In this document: positions 1 to 6,367 of the stretch, piece by piece
Layout of the letters: every line of letters starts with the position of its first letter
Numbering within the stretch: the first letter of the stretch is position 1
Assembly (NCBI GenBank): GCA_949286645.1
Contig: CASEDN010000007.1
Span: forward strand, 1-9,340
DNA length: 9,340 nt
Direction of reading: 5' to 3'
From: an uncultured bacterium
GTDB lineage: Bacteria > Bacillota_I > Bacilli_A > RF39 > UBA660
Made by a program: the position numbers and the translations under genes
Notes under the pieces: model-generated
What the model saw: only the letters and a program-made list of their open reading frames with translations
The model's database searches: none
What the model was told of the DNA's origin: nothing

Positions 1-96
1 AATAACATTCCAATGCAAGTATTAGGTTGGATTTCTCCTATTGAAAAAAGAAATATTTTAAAAGAAGCTTGTGCTAACGCACAGCTTCCTAATTAA
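1..96 (+). CDS. C-terminal end of a probable IS3-family transposase (partial)
   Basis: Frame 1 is open from the first base to a TAA at 94-96 and gives 31 residues. The stretch NNIPMQVLGWISPIEKR matches the usual end of IS3 OrfB (rve integrase core) proteins, in which an NN-I-x4-LG-[YW]-x-SPIE pattern follows the last catalytic Glu. The catalytic DDE residues lie upstream and are not visible. After the match there are 14 more residues before the stop. The call is inferred from a short motif. The tail of an unrelated gene is possible but less likely, given the IS-like end that follows. Confidence 0.45.
   Translation, partial: NNIPMQVLGWISPIEKRNILKEACANAQLPN
64..88 (+). repeat. Stem-loop at the transposase 3' end
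   Basis: GAAGCTTGTGC (64-74) and GCACAGCTTC (79-88) pair over ten base pairs with one bulged T and a TAAC loop. The structure sits in the last codons of the partial transposase gene. A T-rich run (about 98-104) follows only after roughly ten bases, so it is not a canonical intrinsic terminator. It may weaken transcription leaving the element or protect the 3' end of the mRNA. Confidence 0.4.
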
Positions 97-183
97 TATT
101 TTTTACGACTTTTTGGTCTCACATCATTGACAACTACACACAAATGAAATAATGCAAACTTTAATAGTTATTTAGTCTATATT

Positions 184-219
184 CTAAAAAATAACTTTTA
201 CTAATCACAAGTAAATAAG
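184..219 (-). terminator. Weak intrinsic terminator after the phosphatase gene
   Basis: On the minus strand, downstream of the gene ending at 238, CTTATTTACT (219-210) can pair with AGTAAAAG (202-195) across a 7-base loop, with a 2-base bulge. It is followed directly by TTATTTTTTAG (194-184). Hairpin plus T-run is the right order for ending the helicase-phosphatase transcript. The stem is almost all A-T, so efficiency is doubtful. An overlapping alternative pairing, 166-175 with 184-196, could serve the plus strand. Confidence 0.33.
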
Positions 220-237
220 CTATTAGATTAAACACGA

Positions 238-690
238 TTATTTATTTTTTAATATAAAATTAAGCAGGGCTCTACATCCTTTTTCTATCTCATCATAAGT
301 AATAGTAAAATTATGAGTATACCAAGGATCATCTATTTCTTTATCATGCTTAGCAAAATCTAATAATTTATATACTTTCTTATCAGTACCAAATAACTTT
401 TTCATAGACAAAATATTATAATTATCCATTCCTATAAAATAATCATACTTATCATAATCAGTCTTTAATAATCTAGTTGCATAGTGTCTTTCATAAGTAA
501 TATTATTTTTATCTAATATATTTTTAGTGCCAAGATGCATATCATTACCTATCTCTTCATTACTAGTAGCTCGTGATTCGATAAAAAACTCTTTATCTAG
601 TCCCTCCTTTTTAACTAAATCTTTCATAATAAATTCAGCCATAGGACTTCTACAAATATTACCTAAACATACAAAACAAATTCTTAGCAT
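238..690 (-). CDS. Low-molecular-weight protein tyrosine phosphatase
   Basis: This 150-residue cytoplasmic enzyme removes phosphate from phosphotyrosine through a cysteinyl-phosphate intermediate. The P-loop CLGNICRS gives the C-x5-R signature (Cys8, Arg14), followed by PMAE, and the general-acid loop DDPWY is near residue 121. The length is normal for the family. Position 12, inside the P-loop, is Ile, as in tyrosine-specific members; the arginine phosphatase YwlE has Thr there (CTGNTCRS). This argues against a protein-arginine phosphatase. I chose the ATG at 690 because AGGA lies 9 bases upstream; the ATG at 699 would touch that SD. The SD overlaps the stop region of the SNF2 gene, so the two genes are very likely co-transcribed. 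The physiological substrate is unknown. Confidence 0.93.
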   Translation of the reverse strand: MLRICFVCLGNICRSPMAEFIMKDLVKKEGLDKEFFIESRATSNEEIGNDMHLGTKNILDKNNITYERHYATRLLKTDYDKYDYFIGMDNYNILSMKKLFGTDKKVYKLLDFAKHDKEIDDPWYTHNFTITYDEIEKGCRALLNFILKNK

Positions 691-701
691 AACTATCATT
701 C

Positions 702-3700
702 CTATTCATTATTAAATTTTAATAATTCTCTAATATCATCAACAGATAAGTTTTGGAAACTCTTATACTCATCTCCATCATTTTCTATTAACTTATCACT
801 AAGTATTTTCTTCTTTGCCTGTAAATCAAGAATCTTTTCTTCAATAGTTCCTTTAGTAATTAATTTAATAACTTCAACAGTATTCTTCTGTCCTATTCTA
901 TGAGCTCTATCGGTCGCTTGATTTTCAGCTTGAGGATTCCACCACAAATCCAGGTGAATTACAATATCGGCACTAGTAAGGTTAAGACCTGTCCCACCAC
1001 TTTTTAACATAATTAAAAAGATATTTGTATCATCAGTATTAAACTTATCTACTAACTCTTGACGTTTCTTACTACTAACAGAGCCATCTATAACATAACT
1101 AGTAATACCTTCTTTAGTAAGATTATCTTTTACGATATTTAAAGCAGTTCTAAAACTAGTAAATAAAAGTATTTTATGGCCATTAGCCACTGCTTCCTTT
1201 ACTACATCTGTTAAATGTTCTATCTTAGATGAAGTTTTATTAAAGTTATCAAAAATAATCTTAGGATCAATACATACTTGTCTAAGTCTTGTTAAAAGTG
1301 TAAGTATCTGCATCTTATTCTTAGTAAAGCCTTCACTTACTAACTCTTCCATCTCTTCTTTAGTTTCTTTAACTAAAGCAGCATATATCTTCTTTTCTTC
1401 ATCGCTTAAATCAATATAGATATTATTTTCTAACTTATCAGGTAAATCTTTAAGCACTTCATTTTTCTTACGTCTTAATATAAATGGTTTAACCTGACTT
1501 CTAAGCTTACTTAAAGTAAGGTTTGTATCATCATCAAAGTCACTACCTATTTTATATTTCTCACTAAATTTACTTTTACTTGCAAGAAAACCTGGCATTA
1601 TATAATCAAAGATACTCCATAATTCTAAAATAGAGTTTTCAATAGGAGTTCCTGTTAAAGCAAGTTTAACTTCGCTATTTATACTCTTAACTGCTTTAGT
1701 TAACATCGCAGTAGGATTCTTAATATTTTGCGCTTCATCTATAACCATAACTTTAAAGTTCATCTCTTTATAGATATCTAAATCTTCTCTAAGTAACCCA
1801 TAACTTGTAATATAAACATTACCATCATATAATTTTAATTTATTATGTCTATCTTTCTTTAAGCCTGTAAAAATACTTCTTTTAATATCATCACTAAACT
1901 TATGAAACTCATTATCCCAGTTATAAACTAAAGCAGTTGGGGTTACTATTAATATTTTAGCATTATTATCTTCTTCTAATACTCTTCTAATAAAGATAAT
2001 AGTTTGTAGACTTTTACCAAGTCCCATCTCATCTGCAAGTATTCCTCCTAAACGGCACTTATAAAGGTTATAAAGCCATTTAACTCCATCTTTTTGATAT
2101 GGTCTTAGAAGATTATTTTCATCTCTATCAAAAATAACTTTAGCATCCTTATATTCTTTAAAGTTCTTAACAAATTCATCAAATAAATTATTAGTTTTAA
2201 TAAATCTATTTTTACTTCTTAAACTATCAAGATATAAGGCTCTAAACTTAGGTATTTCTCCTTTTTCATCATCTAAGTCTAAATCTTCTTTTAACTCTTC
2301 TAATTCTTTAAGCGATGGATCTAATAAATCTAAAACATCTCCATTTTTTAGTTTATAATATTTCTTTTTATTCTTTAAACTTAAGAAGATATCATCAAGT
2401 TCACTAAGACTTACATTATCTAGTTTAAATTCATAATTTAAGATATTATCAGTTCCTATACTAAAGGTAGTACTTCCTTTTACTTTCTTAATCAAGCTGG
2501 TATTCTTTAACTTTTCACTAGTAAATACTTCATAAGTATCAGTTAACTCATCTAGTCCTGTTTCTAAAAAGTAACCAACTTCATCTATATCATAAAGTCT
2601 TAACTCACCATCAAAACCATATTTAGTAATATCAAGAAATACATCTCTCTCATAATCTTTATCTCTAATAACATTTTTATCTTCTTTATCTAAATAATTA
2701 ACTTCTATATCTTTATAAGTAAATATTATTTTACATTCTAGATATAATTCTAAGATATCAAAATATAATTTAACAGAAGGTGTTTTTACTATAACTAAAT
2801 CATCTACTGATTTATCAAGTTCTACTTTATCTTTAATATTAGGAATTAAATAGTCTTTAACTTCTTTAAATCTATTATTAGAAAAAGTAAAACTATCTAT
2901 TTCTTCTTCTAAAACATTTCTTGCAATAATACTTTCTACTTCATTTAATTTATAAATACCATTATCATCTATTAAATATCTATAATCATTACAAAGATTA
3001 GTTAAATTAGATAAATCAGTATCTACATTTAAAGTATGTGAATCATTTTCTTTACTTACTTTAAAACTAAAAGGTAGCCCCTTAATTAAAGGTTGTTTTT
3101 TCGTATCATAAGGATATTCTACATAAATAGAATCTACTATTTCAAATAAATCATCTAAAGTATTCTTAGTAGGAATTAAGTATGAGTCATAACGATATAG
3201 TCTAGAGTAAGCTAACTCTATAAAGTTTATTAATTTTCTATTCTCACTATTAAAATAATAGTCTTCATTACTATAAGTAAACTCCTTACCAAATTTAACT
3301 TCGCCTCCATTACGATAACTATCTATAAAAGATTTTACTTTAGTACCTAAAGCATACATTTTAGTTGAACCTATTTTAAATTTTAATTCATAGTAAATAG
3401 AATAATTATTACTATAATAACCCATATGTCTTTCTAATTTAAGATATGGTACAATGAAAGCTTCTTTTTTAATATTATTCTTAGTACCAGATACTTGCTT
3501 TATTTCATTTAAAAGATTATTAGCATAATAATCAGCAGTATCATCTTCATCTATTAAAAAGTATTCTCCTTGGTATTTAACAAGAGTTGCGGCTATATGC
3601 TTACAAGATGAAGTTGCATTATACTGAGGACATGTACATGAAGTATCCATAATGTTATATTTTTTATCTGTATATATTGTAACTATATAAGACTGAAGAG

Positions 3701-3842
3701 TATGCTCTGATGAAACAACAAATCTATAAATTAGTTCATCGTAGTCTTGTCCCATACCTATATATTTAACTTTTCTATTATCATAGTTTAAACCTTTTTG
3801 TAAATCGCTATATAATACATGTTTTAATAGTTCATCATTCAT
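702..3842 (-). CDS. SNF2-family helicase/ATPase with SWIM zinc finger
   Basis: A 1046-residue DNA-dependent ATPase of the bacterial Rad54/HepA-like SNF2 group, expected to translocate on double-stranded DNA or remodel protein-DNA complexes. The order is: an N-terminal SWIM zinc finger (Cys69, Cys71, Cys80, His82); a long poorly conserved region; the bacterial SNF2-associated domain (about 460-540, with KKKYYKLKNGDVLDL and FRALYLD); then the two RecA-like lobes. Visible motifs are Walker A DEMGLGKS (604-611), motif II DEAQ (702-705), TGTP (730-733), motif V SGGTGLNL (948-955) and motif VI QATDRAHRIGQ (975-985). All catalytic motifs look intact and the length is usual for this architecture. The SD AAGGCGGTG is one base off consensus and lies 7 bases before the ATG. 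The gene precedes the phosphatase in one unit. Its cellular role in this organism cannot be told from the sequence. Confidence 0.95.
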   Translation of the reverse strand: MNDELLKHVLYSDLQKGLNYDNRKVKYIGMGQDYDELIYRFVVSSEHTLQSYIVTIYTDKKYNIMDTSCTCPQYNATSSCKHIAATLVKYQGEYFLIDEDDTADYYANNLLNEIKQVSGTKNNIKKEAFIVPYLKLERHMGYYSNNYSIYYELKFKIGSTKMYALGTKVKSFIDSYRNGGEVKFGKEFTYSNEDYYFNSENRKLINFIELAYSRLYRYDSYLIPTKNTLDDLFEIVDSIYVEYPYDTKKQPLIKGLPFSFKVSKENDSHTLNVDTDLSNLTNLCNDYRYLIDDNGIYKLNEVESIIARNVLEEEIDSFTFSNNRFKEVKDYLIPNIKDKVELDKSVDDLVIVKTPSVKLYFDILELYLECKIIFTYKDIEVNYLDKEDKNVIRDKDYERDVFLDITKYGFDGELRLYDIDEVGYFLETGLDELTDTYEVFTSEKLKNTSLIKKVKGSTTFSIGTDNILNYEFKLDNVSLSELDDIFLSLKNKKKYYKLKNGDVLDLLDPSLKELEELKEDLDLDDEKGEIPKFRALYLDSLRSKNRFIKTNNLFDEFVKNFKEYKDAKVIFDRDENNLLRPYQKDGVKWLYNLYKCRLGGILADEMGLGKSLQTIIFIRRVLEEDNNAKILIVTPTALVYNWDNEFHKFSDDIKRSIFTGLKKDRHNKLKLYDGNVYITSYGLLREDLDIYKEMNFKVMVIDEAQNIKNPTAMLTKAVKSINSEVKLALTGTPIENSILELWSIFDYIMPGFLASKSKFSEKYKIGSDFDDDTNLTLSKLRSQVKPFILRRKKNEVLKDLPDKLENNIYIDLSDEEKKIYAALVKETKEEMEELVSEGFTKNKMQILTLLTRLRQVCIDPKIIFDNFNKTSSKIEHLTDVVKEAVANGHKILLFTSFRTALNIVKDNLTKEGITSYVIDGSVSSKKRQELVDKFNTDDTNIFLIMLKSGGTGLNLTSADIVIHLDLWWNPQAENQATDRAHRIGQKNTVEVIKLITKGTIEEKILDLQAKKKILSDKLIENDGDEYKSFQNLSVDDIRELLKFNNE

Positions 3843-3870
3843 AAAAACACCGCCTTTTACATCATGTATT

Positions 3871-3879
3871 AATATATCA
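3871..3879 (-). promoter_or_regulatory. Extended -10 promoter for the helicase-phosphatase unit
   Basis: The minus strand reads TGATATATT, an extended -10 (TGN) with TATATT, about 29 bases before the helicase ATG. No good -35 hexamer is found 16-18 bases upstream, which is tolerated when the TG extension is present. The position between the DUF362 terminator and the helicase SD fits a promoter that starts a new unit, with a leader of roughly 20 bases. Confidence 0.38.
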
Positions 3880-3890
3880 TAAAAATTAGG

Positions 3891-3926
3891 AAAAAGCTAT
3901 TTAAAAGCATCTCAATTCGAGATGCT
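3891..3926 (-). terminator. Intrinsic terminator of the esterase-DUF362 unit
   Basis: AGCATCTC and GAGATGCT (3926-3919 and 3913-3906) form a perfect 8-bp stem with a 5-base loop. On the minus strand it is followed by TTTTAAATAGCTTTTT. The stem begins on the stop codon of the DUF362 gene, so transcription should end right after translation. It separates this unit from the helicase gene downstream. Confidence 0.75.
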
Positions 3927-4812
3927 ATTTGTTAAGTTCTATTAACTCATATTCACGATTACCTAACCCAAGTTCATAAGCTGTTTCTATAGTATGAACA
4001 CCATGACGTGATTCAATTCTTTCTATTAATTTATCTCTACCTGGATCAGCAGAGTTATATACTAAATCTAAACAAGCTTGGTCTACTGCAACAGGGTCAG
4101 TTGATGCAAGTATTCCAATATCTTTCATACAAGGAGCTGAGGCATTACCATCACAGTCACAATCAACAGAAATATTTTTCATAACATTAATGTAAACGGC
4201 ATTACCTTTAAAATATTCTACTACAGAACTAGCAGCATCTGCCATTGCTTCTAAGAATCTATCTTGTTCTGGTAAATTATCCCATAGTTTTGTTTGATCA
4301 GTTTCCTTTCCTGCAGTATGAATTAGTGTTTTACCAGCTGATGAAGCACAACCAATAGATAATTGTTTTAATGCTCCACCATATCCTCCCATAGCATGTC
4401 CTTTAAAATGAGATAGAACAAGTAGTGAATCATACTTTGCTAAATCTTTTCCTACATAGTTTTTCTTTAAGACTTTACCACTTGGAATATCTAATTCCAT
4501 ATCAGGACCTTCTCTATCTAATAAATCAAAAGGAAAATATTTCTCCCACTCATGCTCTTTAATTAACTCTAAATGTTTTTCAGTAGAGTTTCTAGCACCT
4601 TCATAAGCAGTATTACACTCTACTACTGTACCATTAACATAATTGATTACATCTTTAACAAACTCTGGTCTTAAATAGTTCTTATTACCTTTCTCTCCAG
4701 AATGCATTTTAACTGCAACGTTTCCTTCTAATTTCTTTCCAACAGCATTATATGCTTTAATAATGTTTTCTGGGGTTATTTCCTTAATAAAATATACTTT
4801 TGATTTTTCCAT
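3925..4812 (-). CDS. DUF362 domain protein
   Basis: A 295-residue protein of the DUF362 family, whose biochemical role I cannot state. Family hallmarks are the glycine-rich stretch HFKGHAMGGYGGALKQLSIG (135-154) and the block DCDCDGNASAPCMKDIGI (217-234), followed by ASTDPVAVDQACLDLV. Cys218, Cys220 and Cys228 are close enough to bind a metal or Fe-S centre, but that is inference. Many DUF362 proteins carry a C-terminal two-[4Fe-4S] ferredoxin domain; this one ends without it. No signal peptide or membrane segment is seen, so it should be cytoplasmic. The start is fixed by a perfect AAAGGAGG eight bases before the ATG. That SD abuts the stop codon of the SGNH gene, 14 bases away, so the pair form one transcript that ends at a hairpin on the DUF362 stop codon. 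Confidence 0.85.
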   Translation of the reverse strand: MEKSKVYFIKEITPENIIKAYNAVGKKLEGNVAVKMHSGEKGNKNYLRPEFVKDVINYVNGTVVECNTAYEGARNSTEKHLELIKEHEWEKYFPFDLLDREGPDMELDIPSGKVLKKNYVGKDLAKYDSLLVLSHFKGHAMGGYGGALKQLSIGCASSAGKTLIHTAGKETDQTKLWDNLPEQDRFLEAMADAASSVVEYFKGNAVYINVMKNISVDCDCDGNASAPCMKDIGILASTDPVAVDQACLDLVYNSADPGRDKLIERIESRHGVHTIETAYELGLGNREYELIELNK

Positions 4813-4826
4813 AATCTATTCCTCCT

Positions 4827-5477
4827 TTAATTAGTATAAATGTCTTTTATTTTATTATACAATAACTCTGCTAATTTTTTATGACTTTCTTCTGTTAAAT
4901 GTACTCCATCTACTCCAGCTTCTAAGCCATCATTGCTTAAGAAATAGCAATTATATTTTTTAGCAAGATTTTCATATATTGAATTTAATTGTTTTGATTT
5001 TTCAGTTGCTCCTAAGTATTTATCATCTTTTTTACAATACTCTGTATATTCATTTATAACTGGTGGTGTCACTATCAATAATTTAGGATAACTTTCCTTA
5101 AATTGAGACTTTCTATTTAAAATAGTTTTAATAAAATATTCTTCTAATATTTGACCTATTTCTAAAGCTGACTTATTATACGTATTTTTTAACTCATTAG
5201 TGCCTAGCATTAGTATAACCAAATCTATTGGATCATGTGTATCTAAACAAGGTATTAAATATTCATAACAATTTTTCCCTTCCTTACCAGGTCTTAAATC
5301 ATTGGATATTAAGGTTCTACTATTTAATCCTTCTTCTATTACTTCAAAATTATCTCCTAAAAAATCGGCTAAAACTTTAGTCCATCTTTTATCATTTCCA
5401 TACCTTAGATGATTACTTCCTGAAATATAACCCCAGGTGTTAGAATCACCATAACATAAAATTCTCACTTGTTCCAT
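4827..5477 (-). CDS. SGNH/GDSL-type esterase or acyltransferase
   Basis: A 216-residue hydrolase of the SGNH fold. All four consensus blocks are present: GDSNTWG with nucleophile Ser12, Gly50 in EEGLNSRT, GTNE with Asn94, and DGVHLT with Asp190 and His193. The spacing and the RT..D and LVILMLGTNE segments match the arylesterase/acyltransferase subgroup that includes the Mycobacterium smegmatis acyltransferase. The likely reaction is hydrolysis or transfer of short acyl esters; the substrate is unknown. There is no signal peptide, so it is probably cytoplasmic. The SD AGGGGA is 8 bases before the ATG and lies inside the 3' end of the cupin remnant, whose stop is 3 bases upstream. The gene leads the unit with the DUF362 gene. 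No strong promoter is seen immediately upstream, so it may be read from the region around 5600 or by read-through. Confidence 0.88.
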   Translation of the reverse strand: MEQVRILCYGDSNTWGYISGSNHLRYGNDKRWTKVLADFLGDNFEVIEEGLNSRTLISNDLRPGKEGKNCYEYLIPCLDTHDPIDLVILMLGTNELKNTYNKSALEIGQILEEYFIKTILNRKSQFKESYPKLLIVTPPVINEYTEYCKKDDKYLGATEKSKQLNSIYENLAKKYNCYFLSNDGLEAGVDGVHLTEESHKKLAELLYNKIKDIYTN

Positions 5478-5480
5478 TGT

Positions 5481-5593
5481 TTATTCCCCTAACTTTTCAT
5501 ATTCTTCATCTGTAACTTCCTCACACCATTCATTAGATGCATTTTCTCCATTTTACAAACTTCCAAAGAATTTTCCTTGGCACAAATCTAAAT
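5481..5593 (-). pseudogene. C-terminal fragment of a second cupin gene
   Basis: The minus strand encodes ENASNEWCEEVTDEEYEKL then Gly-Glu and a TAA at 5481-5483. This closely copies the end of the intact cupin at 6814-7236 (ETSNEWCEPVTDEEYERLN). Further up, similarity continues at DNA level (GCCAAGGAAAATTCTTTGG against GCGAAGAAAGATTCTTGG), but about 20 bases are missing between the two parts and an in-frame TAA appears. The remnant has no start and cannot make a cupin fold. It still supplies the SD region for the SGNH gene. Its missing middle part lies at 6255-6366. Confidence 0.82.
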
Positions 5594-5598
5594 TATTT

Positions 5599-5632
5599 TT
5601 GACAACTTAGTAGTGTATCATTAAAATGTCAA
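5599..5632. promoter_or_regulatory. Facing TTGACA hexamers with promoter-like spacing
   Basis: On the plus strand, TTGACA (5599-5604) is followed after exactly 17 bases by TAAAAT (5622-5627). On the minus strand, another TTGACA (5632-5627) has TAAGTT after 17 bases (5609-5604). The hexamers form an inverted repeat. A plus-strand start would run antisense into the 187-residue gene. The minus-strand one, weak at -10, points to the SGNH-DUF362 unit. Chance is possible in such AT-rich DNA. The stretch has no counterpart in the intact cupin gene, so it came with the insertion. Confidence 0.35.
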
Positions 5633-5640
5633 TGTGAATA

Positions 5641-6204
5641 TTAATAATATCTTCTTTTTTTTAAAGAATATTCACCTTTTTCACGATTTTGGGCATATTC
5701 TAATAATTCTTCTTTAGATACTTCGTGAAATTGAGATTCCGATTTACAGCCATTTACTTTTTCACCCATATAAATTAAATATTGTCTTTTTCGATTTAAT
5801 TCTTCTTTTAATACATCTAACATTGACATATCAGTATAAAATTCTGTTCCATACATATATACATATGAATCTCTTTCTTTGTAAAAAGGTTGAAATGCAT
5901 CGTATATTATTCTTTTCTCTTCGATTATAAATGAACCAAGAATATTTTCTTTAGAATCAGAGATTTTTAAACCACCACTAGATCTAAAAGATTCACTTTT
6001 TAATCTTCCGTATCCAGCAATAAAGTTTCCATATTTCATATCAATAAGATGATCAGAATTTTTTAATTGTTCTAATAATTCAGGTGAAACTTGCTTTAAT
6101 CTAAAAGAAAAATTATATTTTTTTAAATGCTCTAATACAGGTGTGTTTTGTCTAATTCTTATTAATTCATAATTTATAATATTATTTTTAATTATCTCTT
6201 TCAT
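5641..6204 (-). CDS. Hypothetical protein inserted in a broken cupin gene
   Basis: I do not recognise this 187-residue protein. It is soluble-looking, with no signal peptide or membrane segment. It is rich in charged and aromatic residues and ends in a basic-aromatic tail, KKRRYY. There is an acidic/aromatic central stretch (DAFQPFYKERDSYVYMYGTEF) and an amphipathic-looking segment after it. I see no known catalytic motif. The ATG at 6204 is chosen because GGAGG lies 8 bases upstream and a consensus promoter lies just beyond. A longer reading frame back to a TTG at 6261 would begin inside the -35 hexamer, before the transcript starts. The gene separates the two halves of a decayed cupin copy and has its own promoter, so it looks like a transferred single-gene cargo. 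No clear terminator follows it. That it is a real gene is well supported; its function is unknown. Confidence 0.8.
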   Translation of the reverse strand: MKEIIKNNIINYELIRIRQNTPVLEHLKKYNFSFRLKQVSPELLEQLKNSDHLIDMKYGNFIAGYGRLKSESFRSSGGLKISDSKENILGSFIIEEKRIIYDAFQPFYKERDSYVYMYGTEFYTDMSMLDVLKEELNRKRQYLIYMGEKVNGCKSESQFHEVSKEELLEYAQNREKGEYSLKKRRYY

Positions 6205-6212
6205 ACCATAAT

Positions 6213-6261
6213 CCTCCAAAAAATTAGATATATTATACTCTCTTGTTTCTAAATATGTCAA
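6213..6261 (-). promoter_or_regulatory. Consensus sigma-A promoter and SD of the 187-residue gene
   Basis: The minus strand shows TTGACA (6261-6256), an 18-base spacer and TATAAT (6237-6232), both hexamers perfect. GGAGG follows at 6217-6213, and the ATG at 6204 comes eight bases after it. Transcription should start near 6225, giving a leader of about 20 bases. The -35 hexamer lies on the cupin remnant, where the intact copy has TTGGCA, so one G-to-A change created it. Confidence 0.82.
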
Positions 6262-6366
6262 TATTTTACATTAGCAGAAATAGGAATAACCATACCAGGT
6301 TTTAGACTAACGGCATCGTTACCTTCTTCTTGGTAAGAGGTTAGAATTTATGCAAGCCCATATGAC
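6255..6366 (-). pseudogene. Middle fragment of the second cupin gene
   Basis: From about 6334 down to 6263 the minus strand reads YQEEGNDAVSLKPGM, then VIPISANVK. This is nearly the same as YQEEGKDAISLKPGM, then VITIPANVK, in the intact cupin, with only about six base differences in some 72. The following codons are TAT TGA CAT where the intact gene has CAT TGG CAT (His-Trp-His). The metal-binding second motif is therefore lost and a stop introduced. Upstream the copy decays: about 20 bases are missing and an in-frame TAA stands where the intact gene has CAA before IL. The N-terminal third, including cupin motif 1 histidines, is absent. The C-terminal piece is at 5481-5593. Confidence 0.85.
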
Positions 6367-6367
6367 A

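Larger units (their letters stand above)
1..126 (+). mobile_element. Right end of an IS3-type insertion sequence (partial)
   Basis: The window opens inside a plus-strand gene tail that looks like an IS3-family transposase. Shortly after its stop is a segment reading ACTTTTTGGTCTCACATCA (about 108-126). Its layout resembles the right terminal repeats of IS150-group IS3 elements, which carry a CTTTTTGG block and end in CA. The exact end could be the CA at 122-123 or at 125-126. The left end and any target duplication lie outside the window, so the terminal repeat cannot be confirmed by pairing. The family assignment rests on this tail and the transposase C-terminus only. Confidence 0.42.
5626..6262. 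repeat. 8-bp direct repeat bracketing the 187-residue gene
   Basis: ATGTCAAT occurs at 5626-5633 and again at 6255-6262, just outside the stop and across the -35 region of the gene between them. The right copy corresponds to ATGCCAAT in the intact cupin gene, so it is native cupin sequence. The pair could be a target-site duplication left by an insertion. About 33 extra non-cupin bases beyond the left copy make a simple single insertion unlikely. Confidence 0.4.

Noticed and set aside
166..196. Stem-loop AGTTATTT/AAATAACT as a plus-strand terminator for the IS3 gene
   Set aside because: The stem is entirely weak A-T pairs with a long loop and only a short T-run; it overlaps a more plausible minus-strand structure.
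691..699. Upstream ATG at 699 as the phosphatase start
   Set aside because: AGGA would directly touch this ATG; the ATG at 690 has the same SD at 9 bases and gives the usual N-terminus of the family.
527..715. Plus-strand frame of 62 codons opposite the phosphatase gene
   Set aside because: It lies wholly antisense to the well-supported phosphatase and the end of the helicase gene, with no SD or recognisable protein; it is a shadow of those genes.
6205..6261. Extending the 187-residue protein by 19 residues to a TTG at 6261
   Set aside because: That TTG lies in the -35 hexamer of a consensus promoter and would not be transcribed; the ATG at 6204 has GGAGG at ideal spacing.
6255..6262. UGA read as Trp, as in Mycoplasma, because the cupin remnant has TGA where the intact copy has TGG
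   Set aside because: The intact genes use TGG for Trp, and the remnant hits further stops (TAG and TAA) and lacks its N-terminal third.
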